Assembly (NCBI GenBank): GCA_020632995.1
Contig: JACKEN010000001.1
Location: 2,016,001 to 2,080,000 of the forward strand
DNA length: 64,000 nucleotides
DNA from: Deltaproteobacteria bacterium
GTDB lineage: Bacteria > Myxococcota > Kuafuiibacteriia > Kuafuiibacteriales > Kuafuiibacteriaceae
Direction of reading: 5' to 3'
Shown one piece after another: positions 34,558-45,627 of this stretch. The position numbers were made by a program, and so were the translations under genes. Below the pieces are notes generated by a model. The model was not told where the DNA came from. It searched no databases and saw only the letters and a program-made list of their open reading frames with translations. Numbering within the stretch: the first letter of the stretch is position 1; every line of letters begins with the position of its first letter.

Positions 34558-36431
34558 CCGGAGCCCCGGCCGCCGACAGCAACGAGGAGAGCCGACGAGC
34601 GTGGAAGCAGACCGAGCCAAGCTGACGAGCCTCGCCGGTCGCCGGGTCGGCAACTACCGACTCGAGCGCCTCCTCGGGAGCGGCCGAATGGGCGTGGTCT
34701 ACCTCGCCCGCGACGAAGCCCTCCTGAGGCCCACCGCGCTCAAGATCCTCTCGTGGGCGTTCGACACCATCCATGGGCAGGATCCCTTGCGTTGGTTCCT
34801 CGAGGAGGCGCGCGCGATCGCCCGGGTGGCGCACCCCGGCGTGGTCCAGATCTACTCGGTCGCCGCCCACGGGCGCTACCACTACATCGTCATGGAGTAC
34901 GTGGACGGGGTGAGCGGTGAGCAGCTCTTGAAGCAACGCGGACACCTCGAGCCCGTCCACGCGACCCGGCTCCTCGTGCAGGCCGCGGCGGCGCTGCACG
35001 CCGCCCACATGGCCAACGTCATCCATCGAGACGTCAAGCCGGCGAACCTGTTGATGACCAATGACGGGAACACCGTGAAGCTGGGCGACTTCGGCATGGC
35101 GCTGGGGCCAGAAGCGGCGGGCGCCCAGGACGGCTCCCTGCGCGTGGGCACGCCCTACTTCACCGCCCCTGAGCTCTGGATGGGCGGGCGCGCCACCCCG
35201 GCTTGCGACATCTACTCCCTGGGTGCGACCTACTTCCAGCTCCTCACCGGCCATCACCCGTTCGAGGCCAAGGCCATGGAGGATCTCCAGCGCATGCACC
35301 TGGAGCACCCCGTGCCGGACCCACGGGAGCATGACCCCTCGATCCCCGAGGCCTGCGCGCGCATCGTGCAGCGGTGCCTGGTCAAGAGCCCGACCGGGCG
35401 CTTCTCGAGCGCGGAGGAGCTTGCGTGGGCGGCGAGGCACTGGCTCGGCCACGACGGCGTGCCGGTCAAGGCGAAGGCGCGCCCCCCGCTCCACCCCATC
35501 GAGTCGACCCTGGACCTGTCCAGCACCCGAGCCATGGAGCCGCAGCCCTGGCTCGACAAGCTCGACTTCGCGGTCGTCCCCTTCGGCCACGCGGATCCCC
35601 GTCGTTGCCCGTACGGAGGGCCGCCCTTCGACGCCGTCCGATCGAAGCTGGTCCGCGCGCTCGAGGGCCGGGCCCGCATCGTGCTGCTGACCGGCGAGCC
35701 CTCCACCGGCAGGACCACCGTCTGCAAGAGCCTGGCGGTGGAGCTCACCGGCAAGCACCTCGTGTTCTACGTGCGGGCGCGTCGGAGCAGCAGCAGCCTG
35801 CTGGAGCGCGTGGTGAAGGCGGTCATCGGAGACCGAGCGCCGTTCGAGAACCGCGCCGCGTGCATCGACGCGCTCCTCGGCGCGCTGGCCGAGGGCCAAC
35901 AGAACTGGCCCGGGGCACCGGTGATCATCCTGGACGATCTGCCGGCGGCGCCCACCGATCGCGAGCTGGAGGATCTGAGCGTCCTCGCCCGGGCGAGCAG
36001 GAACGAGCGAACCTTCAGCCTGCTCCTCGTGGGCTCGGTCGGCTCCTACATCCCGCTGCCGGAGCTCGTCGGCCCCGACGCCGACCTGGTCGACGTCTCC
36101 CTACCCGCGATGAGCGACCTCGAGCTCTTGGAGTACGCGCGCGCGTGGCTCCGCAGCATCCGCTCCGAGAGCAGCCCGAACGTCCTCATCACCCCGGACG
36201 CCGCCTTCCTGGTAGGGCAGCTGACCGACGGGAGCCTGCAGGAGGCCAACCACCTGCTCCGGAACGCCCTGCTCGTCGCGCTGCAGCGCAAGGAGCGCGT
36301 GTTGGGGTCGTGGCACGTCTGGGCCGTCCACCAACATGCCGACCAGCTCGCCGACGACGGTCAGGACGGGGCGTTCGCCCGGCAGCTGGTCCGGCCCGAG
36401 GCGTGGCCGACCGAAGACGTGCTGGAACTCC

Positions 36432-38696
<2,265 letters not shown>

Positions 38697-38763
38697 AGGC
38701 CCCCGCGGATACTCTCGCAGGTCCCGGGGCGCGGGAACACCCCCTGTCCTACTTCGGTGCCTG

Positions 38764-38780
38764 CCCGCGCAGCGCGCGGG
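38764..38780 (-). terminator. possible hairpin terminator
   Basis: A 7-bp perfect stem (CCCGCGC/GCGCGGG) with a 3-base loop lies 28 bases after the stop of the PqqD-like gene. It has no T-run, so termination is uncertain. Confidence 0.3.
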
Positions 38781-38807
38781 GGACTCCTCGAATGCCGGCT
38801 GCAGTGG

Positions 38808-40595
38808 TCAGTGGGCCCGGGCCGCTGACGGCAGGCGGGTGGTGAAGCCACAACCGGGACAGGTGCCGCTGCCGGCCTCGAGCCCGCCGAGACAGCGAGG
38901 GCACCGGCCGTGAGCGACCGCGTCCTCCACCGCGGCGGTGAGGCTCTGGAGCATCCCGCCGGCGTCGGGGGCGTGGGCGAGGCCCTGGTCGAGGGCGGCG
39001 CGGATGGCCTCGGCGAAGGCCACGACCCGCTCCGACGTGGGCATCTGCTCCTCGAGGGCCATGAAGTGGGTGAGGGCCAGCTCCAGCTCCCCCGCGGTGA
39101 GGCGCTCCAGGCCTCTTTGGAACTGGTCCGCCTCGGACTGGCGGCGGCGCCGATCGCCGAGGTTGAGGGTGGTCTCGCCCAGGCTCCGGGCCTCCACCCC
39201 CATCGCCCACAGGCGCTCGAACACGCTCCGGGCGCGGTCGGGCAGGTGCGCGGTGGTGCGGCTGGTGCTCCGCTCGGGCGGCACCGAGGCGTGGCGCGGG
39301 GTCGGGACGCGGGAGTCCAGCTCGACGGGGTGGTGGGCCGCGAAGCCCACGTCGGTGGGCAGGTCGAAGCGCTGGGTGTCCTCGACCGTGGCGCCCTCGA
39401 CCAGGGCGGGGGGCGCCGGCACCTCGGCGGTGACGTTGCGCTGCTCGGGCGAGGGCTCGGGCCCGATCACCGCGCCCACCCGGGCCAGCTGCTGGCGGCC
39501 GGAGGGGTTACGGGCGGGCGAGATGATCACCGGCTCGTCGCCGCCGTCGTCGGGGGCCCGCCCCACCACGGTCGGGGTGAGGGCGGTCTCCGGGAGGGCC
39601 TTCAACCGCTGGGTGGTGTCGGGGGACATCACCAGCTCCGCGGTGGCCGGGCCGTCGTCGCTCGCGGTGAGGCGCTTGGGCTGGCGGGCCGGCTTCGGCC
39701 TGGCGGCGGGCTTGGGCTTCGGGCCAGGGATCTCCGCCACCCCACCCACCGCCTTCCCCACCGGGGGCACCACCCGCGGCGCAGCCTCGGGGGGCGCGGC
39801 GGGCGCGGCCGACTCCATCGCCTGGAAGTCGTCGTCCACCGCGGCCAACAGGTCGGCCACGTTGCCCAGCTCGAGGTCGTCGAGGGGCTCGTCGTCGTCG
39901 TCCCCGAAGGGCCCGCTCGCGGCCGCCCCGCCGACCCGGATCCCGGCCTCGAGCAGCTCCACCGGCTGCATATCGGGATCGTGCAGCAGCCCCACCTCGG
40001 TGCGGGCCTCCCGGGCCTCGAGGATGCTCCGCATGGCCCGATCGCCGTCCGCGAACGCGTCGTCGCCGGAGCCGAGCACGAGGGTGGTGCCCACCGCCAC
40101 CGGGGCCGGGGCCTCGCCGTCCTCGCGCTCTGGGAGGGCCACGGTGGGGGTGAGGCCGACCGAGACCGGGGCCTCGGGCAGGTCGTCGAAGGGGCTGAGG
40201 TAGCCGGCGAGGATCCGCCCGGTCTTGCCCGGGTCCTGGTGCCACTCCCGGTAGGCCTCCTGGATGTTGGCCAGGGTGCGCGGCCCCGCCTGGGGCGCGC
40301 CCTTGGGCCGGAGGCTGGTCGACTCGATGAGCTCCTGGCGCTCGAAGTACTTCAGGCAGCGCAGCAGCCCCGGCCGGGTCACCGCCTCGCCCTCCACCCC
40401 GTCCTGCAGGAGCTCGGCGATCTCGTCCGCGGTGCGCGAGCCGTCGGCCAGCACCAGCACCGCGTGCTCCCACGGCTCGAGCAGGGTGACCTGGCTCCCC
40501 TCGGGATCCTGGATGATCACGTAGCGGCGACCGCGCTTGCTGTGGTCGCTGGTGAGGAGCCCGCTCCGCGCCTTGGGCCTGACTCCGCCGTGCAT
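38808..40595 (-). CDS. PqqD-like N-terminal, disordered, C-terminal zinc-ribbon protein of unknown function
   Basis: A 595-residue protein. The first 100 residues resemble a PqqD/winged-helix peptide-recognition fold (VIIQDPEGSQVTLLEPWEHA, SRTADEIAELLQDGVEGEAV, LLRCLKYFERQELIES). About 350 residues of Asp/Glu/Pro/Ala-rich low-complexity sequence follow, probably disordered. The C-terminus has helices and a zinc ribbon (CPRCLGGLEAGSGTCPGCG). The N-terminal part may read a peptide or partner; the overall role is unknown. The ATG at 40595 has AGGGG four bases upstream and is seven bases after the stop of the TPR gene, so the two are cotranscribed. Confidence 0.65.
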   Translation of the reverse strand: MHGGVRPKARSGLLTSDHSKRGRRYVIIQDPEGSQVTLLEPWEHAVLVLADGSRTADEIAELLQDGVEGEAVTRPGLLRCLKYFERQELIESTSLRPKGAPQAGPRTLANIQEAYREWHQDPGKTGRILAGYLSPFDDLPEAPVSVGLTPTVALPEREDGEAPAPVAVGTTLVLGSGDDAFADGDRAMRSILEAREARTEVGLLHDPDMQPVELLEAGIRVGGAAASGPFGDDDDEPLDDLELGNVADLLAAVDDDFQAMESAAPAAPPEAAPRVVPPVGKAVGGVAEIPGPKPKPAARPKPARQPKRLTASDDGPATAELVMSPDTTQRLKALPETALTPTVVGRAPDDGGDEPVIISPARNPSGRQQLARVGAVIGPEPSPEQRNVTAEVPAPPALVEGATVEDTQRFDLPTDVGFAAHHPVELDSRVPTPRHASVPPERSTSRTTAHLPDRARSVFERLWAMGVEARSLGETTLNLGDRRRRQSEADQFQRGLERLTAGELELALTHFMALEEQMPTSERVVAFAEAIRAALDQGLAHAPDAGGMLQSLTAAVEDAVAHGRCPRCLGGLEAGSGTCPGCGFTTRLPSAARAH

Positions 40596-40602
40596 CACGC
40601 CC

Positions 40603-41262
40603 CTAGCGCCCCGCGAGGGCCCGGAGGATGTCCCCCGCCTTCTTCCCGACCTCGCCTGCGTCGTCCAGGCGCCGGGCGCGCTCCAGCACCGCGCGGGCCT
40701 TCTCGACCTCGCCGCGCATCCGGTAGAGGACCCCGAGCTGCAAGTAGGCCTGCGCGTGGGTGTCGTCGATGCGCACCGCCTTCAGGAGGGCCTCCTCGGT
40801 GCGCTCGAGATCGCCCTCGAGGAAGCGCTCGACCCCGACCGCGAAGTACTTGTCGGCCTCGTTCACCACCTCGACGTCGAAGAGGAAGCGGGCCCCCACG
40901 TTGACCGCGAGGACCCGGGCGAAGCCCGCGCCGTAGAGCGACGCGGCCTCCATCGCGGCCAGGGCGGCCACCGGGATGTCGGGCAGGAGCTGCTTGCCCT
41001 TCCTGGAGATGCGGACCTTGCGGTATCGACCGCGGTCGATCCAGCGGCGGGCGGTGCTGCCCACCGCCTCGATGGCGTTGGAGGCCCCGTCCACGATGTC
41101 GCCCACCGTCATGGGGCCAGCGGACTCGGGCGCCTCGGTCAGGGCGTCGTCGTCGTCCCGGGGCGCCAGGGCGTCCTCGGCCTCCACCACCTCGGCCTCC
41201 ACCACCTCGGGCTCGCGCTTCATCTCGGAAGAACCGTCGCCGCCGGGTGTGCCTTCCCCCAT
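40603..41262 (-). CDS. TPR protein with a DUF4342-like basic segment
   Basis: A 219-residue protein. It opens with an acidic stretch, then SNAIEAVGSTARRWIDRGRY, a basic strand-like segment (RKVRISRKGKQLLPDIPVAA) reminiscent of DUF4342, a hydrophobic helix (MEAASLYGAGFARVLAVNVG) and two to three TPR units (TEEALLKAVRIDDTHAQAYL, LGVLYRMRGEVEKARAVLER). It may be weakly membrane-associated. Function unknown. The ATG at 41262 is used; an ATG at 41223 is also in frame. It lies between the PqqD-like gene and a secretin-domain gene on the same strand. Confidence 0.66.
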   Translation of the reverse strand: MGEGTPGGDGSSEMKREPEVVEAEVVEAEDALAPRDDDDALTEAPESAGPMTVGDIVDGASNAIEAVGSTARRWIDRGRYRKVRISRKGKQLLPDIPVAALAAMEAASLYGAGFARVLAVNVGARFLFDVEVVNEADKYFAVGVERFLEGDLERTEEALLKAVRIDDTHAQAYLQLGVLYRMRGEVEKARAVLERARRLDDAGEVGKKAGDILRALAGR

Positions 41263-41303
41263 CACCGGGGCCAGCTTACACGAGGCCGGGAGGGCTGGCC
41301 ACG

Positions 41304-41825
41304 TTACGGCCGGGCAACCAGGGCGGCCGCCGCCTCCAGCGCGGGGGCCACGTCGGTGACCACCAGGCTGTTGGTGCGCTCGTCCACCACCACCGTGCCG
41401 CGAGGCGAGAGGACGGCCCGCACGACCGGGGCCAGCTCCGCCGCCCGGGCGTAGCTGAGGCGAATGACCCGGGTCACCAGCCTGCCCTCGGCCTCCGCCA
41501 AATCCCGGCGGGCCAGGCGGGCGGCGTCGGCCTCCGTCAGGCGCTCGAGGGTGTCCACGTAGATCACCTCGCCCACCCACGTGCGGCCGAGCCCGCGGGC
41601 CGCCAGCACCGTGTCCAGCACCGTCACCCACGGGACGCGTCGGAGGCTGAGGGTCACCCGCCCCTGAACCTCGGCCGGCACCACCACGTTCACCCCGGCG
41701 GTGTCGGCCAGGAGCCGGAGCACGTCGTGCACGTCGGCGTCCTTCACGTTGAGGGTGATGGGGCGGGCCTGGCACTCGGGGCCACAGGCGGCGGCCAGCG
41801 CCAGGGTCAGGAGCAGGGCGCTCAC
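41304..41825 (-). CDS. exported stand-alone secretin/TonB N-terminal (STN-type) domain protein
   Basis: Small exported protein of 173 residues. A signal peptide (LLLTLALAAACGPECQ, possibly a lipobox at LAAAC) is followed by the N0/STN-type fold seen in PilQ and other secretins: ITLNVKDADVHDVLRLLADT, GVNVVVPAEVQGRVTLSLRR, VPWVTVLDTVL, then an N1-like repeat (VTRVIRLSYARAAELAPVVR, VVVDERTNSLVVTD). The beta-barrel part of a secretin is absent, and no pilus or type II secretion genes are adjacent. It could be a degenerate secretin remnant or a free periplasmic adaptor. The start is GTG 41825 because it gives the signal peptide. Confidence 0.75.
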   Translation of the reverse strand: MSALLLTLALAAACGPECQARPITLNVKDADVHDVLRLLADTAGVNVVVPAEVQGRVTLSLRRVPWVTVLDTVLAARGLGRTWVGEVIYVDTLERLTEADAARLARRDLAEAEGRLVTRVIRLSYARAAELAPVVRAVLSPRGTVVVDERTNSLVVTDVAPALEAAAALVARP

Positions 41826-41875
41826 GTCCGGATCATGCCATCGGGGGTGGAGCGCTCGCCATCCCACATCAGCGC

Positions 41876-41990
41876 ACTCTTGCCTCCAATGACATACATA
41901 TATGTTTTCATTCAGATTTCTCGCAACCTGTAATCGCGGTCGACGATAACCTGGACGCAGAGGCCCTGATGGGACCCAGAAGCAGGAGCT
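41876..41990 (+). promoter_or_regulatory. AT-rich promoter region and ribosome-binding site of the DUF1521 gene
   Basis: A patch at about 41885-41925 (for example GACATACATATATGTTTTCA) is strikingly AT-rich in this genome, and AGGAG (41984-41988) lies seven bases before the ATG at 41996. A promoter here is likely, but no properly spaced -35/-10 pair could be fixed. Confidence 0.5.
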
Positions 41991-41995
41991 AAGAA

Positions 41996-43123
41996 ATGGG
42001 CGGAGCAATCGGCAACTTCAACTACAACTTCAACCTGAACCTGAACCTGGGCGGCCCCAGCTTCATCCAGTCCAGCCCCTCCAGCTGCGTCGGCGCCCTG
42101 GACCTCCTGAACCGCTTCTTCGGTCAGGACATGATGCAGCAGGGTGGATACGCGCCTTTTCAGCGCGGCACCCCGCAGTGCGGTTGTTTGCCGACCCCCA
42201 GCGTGAACCAGTCGGGCGCGCCTGCGGGGCAGGGCCTCACCCAGAACGATGACGGCTCCGTCACCACCGCGGGTGGGTACCGGATCGACGCCACCGGCAG
42301 CAGCTCCGAGTGGAAGATCTACGGGCCGGACGGCGAGCAGCTGACCCGCGTCTGGGGCGACCCCCACGTCGACGAGGCGGACGGCACCAAGTGGGACTTC
42401 ACGAAGTCCTCCGACTTCGTGCTCCCCGACGGGACCCGGATCTTCGCCAAGACCAACTACGATCCCGAGAAGAAGAACGGCCAGTCCGTGACCACCGGCC
42501 TCGAGATCACCAACGGCGCCGACCGGGCCACCATCGACGGCGTGAACACCGGCAAGCCGACCACCACGATGAACCACGACGCGTACGAGTGGCGCGCCGC
42601 GCACCTGGCCACGGATCCGAACCGCGACACCTTCTACCTGGGTGGCTCGGGCAAGGACAACGTCCAGTGGCTGCGTCAGCGTGACGGCCAGATCGACGGC
42701 GTGGTGGGCGACGGCCGCGGCCACAAGGTCAGCGCGGGCAACCACCAGATCTACGACCAGAACATCGACAAGGACGCGCAGTTCGGCATCGACCCGAGCC
42801 TGCGGCCGCCGCTCGGCAGCCGGGCGTGGGGCAACATGGTCCGCGGCCAGCTGAACGACACCCAGGCCCAGCTCTGGGGTCAGCTCCTCGGCCCCGCGGG
42901 CGCCTGGCCGGCGCTCCAGACCGCCTACGGGATCCACGCGGATCACATCAACGGCGAGTTCCAGTCCGACCTGCGCGACATGCTGTTCGGCGGCTGGGCG
43001 GGTTGCTTCGGCAACTTCAACAGCCCCTTCAACGCGCTGTCCGGCCTGATCGACCTGCTCCGCTCCGATGGCGACTGGCGCCGTCAGCTGCGCAGCAGCC
43101 AGGCTCAGACGTACATCTGCTAG
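41996..43123 (+). CDS. DUF1521 self-cleaving (metal-inducible autocleavage) domain protein, NopE-like
   Basis: A 375-residue protein. It starts with an Asn/Phe/Leu repeat (NFNYNFNLNLNLGG) and has no classical signal peptide. Residues about 90-260 match the DUF1521 domain: RVWGDPHVDEADGTKWDFTK, FVLPDGTRIFAKTNY, and SVTTGLEITNGADRATIDG. GDPHVD (121-126) is the site where Bradyrhizobium NopE1, a type III effector with two such domains, cuts itself between Asp and Pro when calcium or certain other divalent ions are present. The rest is Gln/Asn-rich and unassigned, ending in Cys. Autocleavage here is inference from motif identity. There are no type III secretion genes in the window. The gene stands alone behind an AT-rich promoter region. 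Confidence 0.86.
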   Translation: MGGAIGNFNYNFNLNLNLGGPSFIQSSPSSCVGALDLLNRFFGQDMMQQGGYAPFQRGTPQCGCLPTPSVNQSGAPAGQGLTQNDDGSVTTAGGYRIDATGSSSEWKIYGPDGEQLTRVWGDPHVDEADGTKWDFTKSSDFVLPDGTRIFAKTNYDPEKKNGQSVTTGLEITNGADRATIDGVNTGKPTTTMNHDAYEWRAAHLATDPNRDTFYLGGSGKDNVQWLRQRDGQIDGVVGDGRGHKVSAGNHQIYDQNIDKDAQFGIDPSLRPPLGSRAWGNMVRGQLNDTQAQLWGQLLGPAGAWPALQTAYGIHADHINGEFQSDLRDMLFGGWAGCFGNFNSPFNALSGLIDLLRSDGDWRRQLRSSQAQTYIC

Positions 43124-43164
43124 GGCCACCGCCAGGCCGGCCCGGGACCCTCGGGGCAAGCGAA

Positions 43165-43190
43165 GCGCGCAGCGGGGCGAAGCCCCGCGG
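43165..43190. repeat. 26-bp hairpin repeat, copy 1
   Basis: Contains GCGGGGCGAAGCCCCGC, a 7-bp stem with a 3-base loop. The whole 26 bases occur again, inverted, at 60345-60370. Both copies lie between genes; it may be a terminator-like or REP-type element. Confidence 0.6.
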
Positions 43191-43252
43191 AGAGGGGTGG
43201 GACGGCTTCGCCGGCCCGGGACCCCAAGACCGACGCGTGACATGATGGGTGC

Positions 43253-44242
43253 ATGACTCAGGTCCGCGCCGTCCGCGTCCACACCCTCGGGGGTCCCGAG
43301 GTCCTCCAGGTCGACCAGCTCGAGCTCCCGGATCCCGGTCCGGGGCAAGTTCGCTTGCGCCACACCGCGGTCGGCATCAACTTCATCGACACCTATCACC
43401 GCAGCGGCCTCTACCCGCTCCCTGCCCTCCCCCACGGCATCGGCCAGGAGGCGGCGGGGGTGGTGGAGGCGCTGGGGCCCAGCGTCACCGAGTTGGCGGT
43501 GGGCGATCGCGTCGCCTACGCGGCCGCGGGCGGCGCGGGCGCCTACGCCACCGCACGGAACTTCCCAGCCGAGCGCCTCATCCCGCTGCCCGAGGGCATC
43601 TCGGACGAGGTCGCGGCGGCGGTGCTGTTGAAGGGGATGACGGCGGAGATGCTGATCCGCCGCGTCTATCCGGTCCAGGCCGGCATGACCGTGCTCCTGC
43701 ACGCGGCGGCGGGCGGCGTCGGCCTGCTCGCGGCCCAGTGGCTTGCCCACCTGGGCGCCACCGTCATCGGCACCGTCTCGTCCGACGCCAAGGCCGAGCT
43801 CGCTCGGGCCCACGGCTGCCACCACCCCATCGTCTACACCCGCGAGCCCTTCGTCCCCCGGGTGCGCGAGCTCACCGGCGGCAAGGGGGTCCCGGTGGTG
43901 TTCGACTCGGTCGGCAAGACAACCTTCATGGACTCGCTCGACTGCCTCACCCCCCGCGGGATGTACGTGGGCTTCGGCAACGCGTCCGGCAAGCCGGAGC
44001 CGTTCGACATGGGCCTCCTCGCCCAGAAGGGGAGCCTCTACCTCACCCGCCCCACCCTCTTCACCTACGTCCAGGCCCGCGAGGAGCTGCTCGCCAGCGC
44101 GGCGGCGGTGTTCGACGTGATCGCGCGCGGCGCGGTCAAGGTGGAGATCAACCAACGCTGGCCGCTGGAGCAGGCGGCCGACGCCCACCGCGCACTGGAG
44201 GCCCGCGCCACCACCGGCGCCTCGCTCCTCATCCCGGGCTGA
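43253..44242 (+). CDS. qor: NADPH:quinone oxidoreductase, zinc-free MDR family
   Basis: Cytoplasmic NADPH-dependent quinone reductase of 329 residues, medium-chain dehydrogenase/reductase fold. It shows the N-terminal GroES-like part (VGINFIDTYHRSGLYPLPALP, GIGQEAAGVVEALGPSV), the nucleotide-binding AAAGGVGLLAAQWLAHLGA and a conserved FDSVGKTTFMDSLDCL segment. The zinc ligands of alcohol dehydrogenases are absent, as in the QOR branch. It starts at an ATG 129 bases after the DUF1521 gene and is followed by short tandem repeats. Confidence 0.92.
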   Translation: MTQVRAVRVHTLGGPEVLQVDQLELPDPGPGQVRLRHTAVGINFIDTYHRSGLYPLPALPHGIGQEAAGVVEALGPSVTELAVGDRVAYAAAGGAGAYATARNFPAERLIPLPEGISDEVAAAVLLKGMTAEMLIRRVYPVQAGMTVLLHAAAGGVGLLAAQWLAHLGATVIGTVSSDAKAELARAHGCHHPIVYTREPFVPRVRELTGGKGVPVVFDSVGKTTFMDSLDCLTPRGMYVGFGNASGKPEPFDMGLLAQKGSLYLTRPTLFTYVQAREELLASAAAVFDVIARGAVKVEINQRWPLEQAADAHRALEARATTGASLLIPG

Positions 44243-44280
44243 CCTGGAGCTAGCACCCGGGCCTGGAGCCAGCACCCGGG
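44243..44280. repeat. two tandem 19-bp repeats after the quinone oxidoreductase gene
   Basis: CCTGGAGCTAGCACCCGGG and CCTGGAGCCAGCACCCGGG follow directly on the stop codon, with a partial third copy (CCTGGAGCCGG). Confidence 0.75.
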
Positions 44281-44300
44281 TGCCTGGAGCCGGCTTCCTG

Positions 44301-44360
44301 AACCCTGTCTCTGAACCCTGAAGCCTGTCTCTGAAGCCTGAAGCCTGTCTCTGAAGCCTG
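44301..44360. repeat. three tandem 20-bp repeats
   Basis: Unit AAGCCTGTCTCTGAAGCCTG occurs twice exactly and once with three changes. The block sits in the 287-base gap between the quinone oxidoreductase and HD-Pnk genes; related CAGG/CCTG words continue to about 44500. No gene or promoter was recognised in that gap. Confidence 0.8.
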
Positions 44361-44529
44361 AAGCCGATGGCGCCAGCGTTCGACTCGAGAACAGGAGCAC
44401 GGAGTGGCATCAGGCCTCGGAGACTGGGCTCAGGCTCGAGCGCTCAGGCTCCAGGCCGCAGGCGACAGGTTTCAGGTCGCAGTAGTCGCGGCCCTGCAAG
44501 ACGACCTCGGCTTGGTGCTCGCGCAGGCG

Positions 44530-45627
44530 TCATGAGGTCACCCACTCGACCTCGTGGGCCTCGGTGACGTCGGGCACCTCCCAGCGCTCCAGCATGCGCT
44601 CCAGCGCGGCCGCGGGGACGGCCGCCTCGCGCGCCGCGTTCCGGGCCAGCCACACCGAGCGGGGCGCCTCCACGTAGACGATGCGGACGTGGGCCCGGTA
44701 GTCGGTGAACAGCCGCACCAGGCGCCCGCGGGTCTCGCGGGTGAGGTTGGTGCCGTTCCAGGCGAAGTCCCGCCCCGCGCGCAGGTGGGCGCGGGCCTCC
44801 TCCTCCGCCGCGGCGAGCACCCGACCCTGGCCGCCGGAGGACGGCGCGCCGAGCGACGCCCGCAGGCCGTCGAGCGAGATCACCGGCCCCACGTCGTGCC
44901 GGGCGAGGTAGTGATCCTTGCCCATCCCCGGCAGGCCCGCCATCAGGGTCACGGTGCAGCGCGGCCGGGCCGGGGGCGCGTCGAAGCGGCTGGCGCTCCT
45001 GCCCTGCGCGAAGCAGAACCGGGCGTGCACGCTCTCGAAGCGAAACGGCGCGTCGAGGCAGCCCTGGTCCTCGGCCAGGGCGAAGAAGAGGTCCGCGTTC
45101 TCGGCCAGGCGCGCGCGGTCCTCGCAGATGCGCCCCTCGCCGTCCGCGCGGTTCACCATCGCGAGGTGCCGGCAGCGGGTGGTGAGGCTCAGCTTCGCCA
45201 CCCGGTCCTCGGGGTCGGGCTGCTCGATCGCGAAGAAGGGCACCTGGTGCCAGAGGATCAGGTTCACGACCTGCTCCCTGAGCGCCGCCGGCACCTCGAG
45301 GTCGAACAGCATCCGCCGGGCTCGCCGCGCGCCCCGGGCCGAGTGCCGCGGGTGGCGCACCACCCCGTCCTCGACCCGGCGGGTCTCCGGCTTGGCGACG
45401 TCGTGGAGCAGGCACGCGACCCAGGTCACCCAGCGGGCCTCGGGTGACAGGCGGGCCCACTCCGGCCGCGCGACGAGCGCCTCGCACACCAGCTTGGTGT
45501 GGGTCCACACGTCGCCCTCGCCGTGATGCAAGGGGTCTTGCATACACGCCGCCATGGCGTCCACCCAGGGGCCGCTCGGGAAGATGATCGGCTGCCCCGG
45601 CTCGGGGCACTCGATGGGCAGGCTCAT
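44530..45627 (-). CDS. HD-Pnk: HD-domain phosphoesterase fused to polynucleotide 5'-kinase
   Basis: A 365-residue end-healing enzyme. Residues about 35-180 are an HD phosphohydrolase domain with metal ligands His43 (WTHTKL), His75-Asp76 (LLHDVAKPE) and His95 (HPRHSARG). Residues about 223-365 are a P-loop kinase: GLPGMGKD (231-238) with the catalytic aspartate in VISLDGLR and the arginine-rich lid further on. This order matches Runella slithyformis HD-Pnk, which was shown to remove 2',3' phosphate ends and phosphorylate 5'-OH ends. Its ATG overlaps the stop codon of the RNA ligase gene (ATGA), so the two are translated together. Activity is inference from the family. Confidence 0.88.
   Translation of the reverse strand: MSLPIECPEPGQPIIFPSGPWVDAMAACMQDPLHHGEGDVWTHTKLVCEALVARPEWARLSPEARWVTWVACLLHDVAKPETRRVEDGVVRHPRHSARGARRARRMLFDLEVPAALREQVVNLILWHQVPFFAIEQPDPEDRVAKLSLTTRCRHLAMVNRADGEGRICEDRARLAENADLFFALAEDQGCLDAPFRFESVHARFCFAQGRSASRFDAPPARPRCTVTLMAGLPGMGKDHYLARHDVGPVISLDGLRASLGAPSSGGQGRVLAAAEEEARAHLRAGRDFAWNGTNLTRETRGRLVRLFTDYRAHVRIVYVEAPRSVWLARNAAREAAVPAAALERMLERWEVPDVTEAHEVEWVTS

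Noticed and set aside
31447..34653. 1068-codon minus-strand frame over the Roadblock/PATAN operon
   Set aside because: Antisense shadow with skewed composition; the plus-strand genes have spaced ribosome-binding sites and known domains.
44243..44360. CRISPR-like array
   Set aside because: Units are directly abutting with no unique spacers and no cas genes are present.
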